Shown piece by piece: positions 61,242 through 64,000 of a DNA stretch of 64,000 bases (position 1 is the first letter of the stretch; the number at the start of each line of letters is the position of its first letter). Position numbers and translations under genes: made by a program. The DNA lies in NCBI RefSeq assembly GCF_042684505.1, contig NZ_JBHULT010000006.1, positions 955,096 through 1,019,095 of the forward strand, in the 5' to 3' direction. The notes beneath the pieces were generated by a model. That model was not told where the DNA came from, ran no database searches, and worked only from the letters and a program-made list of their open reading frames with translations. This DNA is from Salinimicrobium flavum (GTDB lineage: Bacteria; Bacteroidota; Bacteroidia; Flavobacteriales; Flavobacteriaceae).

Positions 61242-62999
61242 TTAACCTGCCACAAAATCTGGTTTGATCAGGCTTATCCCACCATCGATCAAATGAGCCA
61301 CTTCAGGGCGTTGTGCCCTGACTTTTTCCAGGTGTTCCAGGACTTCGGAAGCCAACCTTTCGTCTTTGTCATGTGCCAATTCAAAGATCTCTACCGAAAG
61401 CAACCAGTCTTTTGGATGGTGTTTTTTCAAAATGTCAAAAGCAGCTTCAAGAGAGAATTTAGTATTCTTTCCTTCCCGGATATTCCTTACCGACTCATAA
61501 AGTGATTCCAATTCCTGTTTCTCAGGGGTCTTTTTGCTCTTGATAGTGGTAGAAGAGGTCTTATGGGTGATCATATCAAACGAATGCCAGTCTGCCGGGC
61601 CGGCAAAAGCAGAAACAACTTCCTTACCTACGGCCATGTCGTATTTCCCCCATTCGGGTTTGAAAAGAACTTCTTCTTTATAGGTAACCGTGCAGTCTTT
61701 GAGACTGATCAAAATGATCTTTCCCTGCAGGTTTCGGGTTCCCGTTATGATCTCTCCTTTAACGACTACTCCGCCTTCAAACTCAAAGGCCACTTTAAGG
61801 CCTTCATAGATATCATATGCTCTAAGGTCTCTTGGACTCATATCCTCAATAGCCAGGTTAATGCCCTTAAGTTTGCCTACCGGAGATCCAAATCCGTCCG
61901 GATGGTTCTCAATACCATGTCCCACAAGTTCTTTATCCCGGTTTGCCAGCGCGGTCTCTCCGGTGGTCTGGAAATAGACCGGGTTTCCTTCATGCTCTAT
62001 CACCCGCGTAAAATCGCCTGATATCTGTAATCCGGTACTAAGTTCAATGGTTCCTACATTTTTGGAATTAATAAGCTTTTTGATTCCCTCCAAACCTCCG
62101 ACCCTAAGAGCCATTTTATTGGCAAATTCTTCGAGGACCATGCTCAGATGAGCAAAATCAGGAGTAACATAGAGTTGAGGCTGCGGTTTGGTAATGTCAA
62201 ATTCCTGTTGTGCGGCTTCGATGGAATAAGGTAGCTTCTTCACTTTGTCTGTCATGCACCAGGCGCTTTCCCCAATAGAGGAGAGCAGGCCGGCGCCATA
62301 GATCCTGGGGTCCTCCACTGTCCCTATGAGTCCGTATTCCACAGTCCACCAGTGCAGGTTTCGTATCTGTGCCATTTCGCTCTGTTCCCTCAGGTCATTC
62401 TGAAGTTCATCCACGCGCTTTTCGGCGACGGCGATTTCTTCATCGGGTGTGTCTTCAGCTTCCTTGATAATAGACAGGTGTCTTATTGCTTCATAGATTT
62501 CGTAGTCCTTAGCGCTGGAAATTGCTTTGCAGCCAATTTCGCCAAAACGACGCAGGTATTCGGCATATTCAGGATTTGCGATAATGGGTGCGTGACCCGC
62601 ACCTTCATGGATGATATCAGGGGCCGGGGTATATTCAATATGGTCCAGCTGCCTTATGTCACTGGCGATAACCAGCACATTGTAGGCCTGGAATTCCATG
62701 AATGCAGCAGGGGGAATAAATCCATCAACTGCAACAGCTGCCCAACCAATCTCCTTGAGTATTCTGTTCATCCCATACATGTTGGGAATGTGGTCTATGG
62801 AAATCCCGGTTTGACGCAAGCCTTCAAGATAAGAGGAATGTGCAACCTTGCTTAGGTAGTCTACATTCTTGCGCATCACGTACCTCCATACAGCCTGATT
62901 AACGGCGGTATAGTCCTCATAGTTCTGAGGTTTAATAAACTGTTTGAGGTGTGCCGGTAGGCGGTCAATTATCTCATTGGATTCAAATTCCTGTTCCAT
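61242..62999 (-). CDS. Pterin-dependent aromatic amino acid hydroxylase with long C-terminal extension
   Basis: The catalytic domain resembles phenylalanine 4-hydroxylase, which turns Phe into Tyr with tetrahydrobiopterin, iron and oxygen. The iron ligands are present: His131 and His136 in PDIIHEGAGH and Glu221 in WWTVEYGLIG. The supporting block LLSSIGESAWCM also matches. There is no N-terminal ACT domain. A charged helical insert at about residues 178-212 and a C-terminal region of about 275 residues (from 310 to 585) exceed all well-known bacterial members (about 260-300 residues). The C-terminal part has beta-rich stretches with VEFEGG, GEIITGTRNLQGKIILISLKDC and then helices. The substrate may be Phe, Tyr or Trp. 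I chose ATG 62999. Confidence 0.85.
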   Translation of the reverse strand: MEQEFESNEIIDRLPAHLKQFIKPQNYEDYTAVNQAVWRYVMRKNVDYLSKVAHSSYLEGLRQTGISIDHIPNMYGMNRILKEIGWAAVAVDGFIPPAAFMEFQAYNVLVIASDIRQLDHIEYTPAPDIIHEGAGHAPIIANPEYAEYLRRFGEIGCKAISSAKDYEIYEAIRHLSIIKEAEDTPDEEIAVAEKRVDELQNDLREQSEMAQIRNLHWWTVEYGLIGTVEDPRIYGAGLLSSIGESAWCMTDKVKKLPYSIEAAQQEFDITKPQPQLYVTPDFAHLSMVLEEFANKMALRVGGLEGIKKLINSKNVGTIELSTGLQISGDFTRVIEHEGNPVYFQTTGETALANRDKELVGHGIENHPDGFGSPVGKLKGINLAIEDMSPRDLRAYDIYEGLKVAFEFEGGVVVKGEIITGTRNLQGKIILISLKDCTVTYKEEVLFKPEWGKYDMAVGKEVVSAFAGPADWHSFDMITHKTSSTTIKSKKTPEKQELESLYESVRNIREGKNTKFSLEAAFDILKKHHPKDWLLSVEIFELAHDKDERLASEVLEHLEKVRAQRPEVAHLIDGGISLIKPDFVAG

Positions 63000-63090
63000 A
63001 AAAATCATCTAAAAAATCATGCGTTTAAAGATACAAAAATATTATCTCCTTAAAATTCTGAAGCATAGATAAGTAGGCCTTGACGGAATG

Positions 63091-63126
63091 AAAAAAGCCG
63101 CTAAAAAAATGGTTATTTAACGGCTT
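63091..63126 (-). terminator. Terminator of the DUF4136 gene
   Basis: AAGCCG-x-TAAA pairs with TTTA-x-CGGCTT (63095-63105 and 63116-63126) with one mismatch; the A run at 63091-63096 gives a T tail on the minus strand. Confidence 0.65.
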
Positions 63127-63147
63127 CAGCTTGGGGGGACAACTTTT

Positions 63148-63684
63148 TTAATTCTTTCCGGGAGGATACTTTTCGAGGATCTCTTTGACGATCTCATTGA
63201 TCCTTCCCTGTTTACGTTCTACGTCTTTGGCAAGAGCAGCTGTTCCCATTCCCTGCCATACGAGTTCTTTTCTTTCAGCATCTATAAGGTCAATATACAG
63301 TGTACCTTCAGTAGTGGAGCTTACCGTGTTGTATCCAGATCCCCAGTACCATGGGTGCCATCCCCAGCCGTATCCATAGGCGTAGTTATGGTTGTAAATA
63401 TTGATGTTTTCTTTGGTCTTGGTAAAGATGCTGACTAAGAGATCAGGGTCTTCAGATTTGGTGAAGCCTTTTTGTTGCATTTCTGCCTCTATAGCACGAA
63501 GGATCCTCTTTTTATCAAGATCAGAGATCTCAGCTTTGTCAATTCCCGGTTTGAAGAAAGCAAAGGATTGATACTGATTGAAATTTGCTTCCCGATCATA
63601 ATCGGTAGCTACTTTTACTGTGTTGCACGAGTTAAGAACCAGCACAAACAGGAGGAGAACCGCAGTAATTTTTAATGGTTTCAT
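63148..63684 (-). CDS. DUF4136 lipoprotein
   Basis: A 178-residue lipoprotein with lipobox LNSCN (Cys20). The mature domain starts with VKVATDYDREANFNQYQSFAFFKPG and contains a tyrosine/glycine/tryptophan-rich stretch (YAYGYGWGWHPWYWGSGYN), then a beta block TEGTLYIDLIDAERKELVWQGMG (each in part). DUF4136 proteins are periplasmic or outer-membrane lipoproteins of unknown function. It lies 18 bp after the stop of the urocanase gene and may be read from the same transcript. Confidence 0.85.
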   Translation of the reverse strand: MKPLKITAVLLLFVLVLNSCNTVKVATDYDREANFNQYQSFAFFKPGIDKAEISDLDKKRILRAIEAEMQQKGFTKSEDPDLLVSIFTKTKENINIYNHNYAYGYGWGWHPWYWGSGYNTVSSTTEGTLYIDLIDAERKELVWQGMGTAALAKDVERKQGRINEIVKEILEKYPPGKN

Positions 63685-63702
63685 AGGCCTGTAGTTTAAG
63701 TT

Positions 63703-64000
63703 TTACATTTGGTTAAGCAAACTCTCATCTACCATATTAGGAAGCGTGACTTTTAATTTAGGTTCTGTTTCCATGGCCCTTTTAATTGCAAACACGGCTC
63801 CTTCATTACGGGCCCAGGATCGTCGGGAGATCCCATTGTTTACATCCCAATATAACATAGACTTAAGTCGTCTTTCAGATTCTAAATTACCCTCAAGAAC
63901 CATACCGAATCCGCCGTTGATCACCTCTCCCCAGCCTACACCCCCGCCGTTGTGAATGCTCACCCAGGTAGCTCCTCTAAAGCTGTCGCCAATGACATTC
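63703..64000 (-). CDS. hutU: Urocanate hydratase, C-terminal part (5' end outside window)
   Basis: The last 98 codons of a leftward gene that begins beyond the right edge. The residues GATWVSIHNGGGVGWGEVINGG and MLYWDVNNGISRRSWARN match the C-terminus of Bacteroidota urocanate hydratase (short strings shown). The enzyme adds water to urocanate, the second step of histidine breakdown to glutamate, with tightly bound NAD. No other histidine-breakdown gene is in the window. Confidence 0.9.
   Translation of the reverse strand, partial: NVIGDSFRGATWVSIHNGGGVGWGEVINGGFGMVLEGNLESERRLKSMLYWDVNNGISRRSWARNEGAVFAIKRAMETEPKLKVTLPNMVDESLLNQM

Overview
The window looks like ordinary chromosome of a marine-type member of the Flavobacteriaceae (Bacteroidota), near Gramella/Christiangramia or Salegentibacter. 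This is an inference from family content, not a database match. The main evidence is the complete gliding and type IX secretion core gldK-gldL-gldM-gldN, an outer-membrane assembly cluster in the flavobacterial order (DUF6089, uppS, bamA, ompH), an OMP beta-barrel transporter with a carboxypeptidase-like N-terminus, and promoters of the Bacteroidota type (TTG or TTTG, about 19 bp, TAnnTTTG). I see no prophage, insertion sequence, CRISPR array, toxin-antitoxin pair or integron.

Layout. 1-6.3 kb, leftward: CBS protein, nadK, DUF6089, uppS, bamA and the start of ompH. 6.3-10.9 kb, rightward: pdxJ, an alpha/beta hydrolase, an OmpP1/FadL porin and a GDSL lipoprotein. 10.9-16.4 kb, rightward: a small YvlD-like membrane protein, tig-clpP-clpX, and a trio of small stress or detoxification-type proteins. 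16.5-23.2 kb, leftward: groES-groEL, and a transcript miaB, sigma-54 activator, lptE, TPR protein, secG. 23.4-31.8 kb, rightward: topA, an arginase-fold protein with damaged metal ligands, and gldKLMN. 31.8-41.2 kb: an FAD oxidoreductase, DUF983, an ABC-F ATPase and a tripartite RND pump with a CPXCG protein.

41.2-48.3 kb is the least conserved part. It holds an initiator tRNA, a probable GIY-YIG nuclease relic, a histidine-rich lipoprotein, a PQQ-type sugar dehydrogenase, a DUF1508 protein, two proteins I cannot place firmly, a 41-residue membrane mini-protein, a gamma carbonic anhydrase, a tandem universal stress protein and an rRNA/tRNA methyltransferase. 48.3-53.6 kb holds the GTPases era and der and a TonB-type barrel. 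53.7-56.8 kb is a leftward, tightly packed operon: M23 peptidase, MerR, LemA and two TPM proteins. 56.9-64 kb holds alaS, GSCFA, DUF4230, a pterin-type aromatic amino acid hydroxylase with a long unexplained C-terminus, a DUF4136 lipoprotein and the end of hutU.

Most genes serve envelope biogenesis and protein quality control. I found no clear new multi-gene system. The best leads are: the arginase-fold pseudoenzyme between topA and gldK; the extra C-terminal half of the aromatic amino acid hydroxylase; the His-x-His lipoprotein; the C1:U72 initiator tRNA; the terminator-like hairpin between groES and groEL; and a family of intergenic repeats lying just behind terminators.
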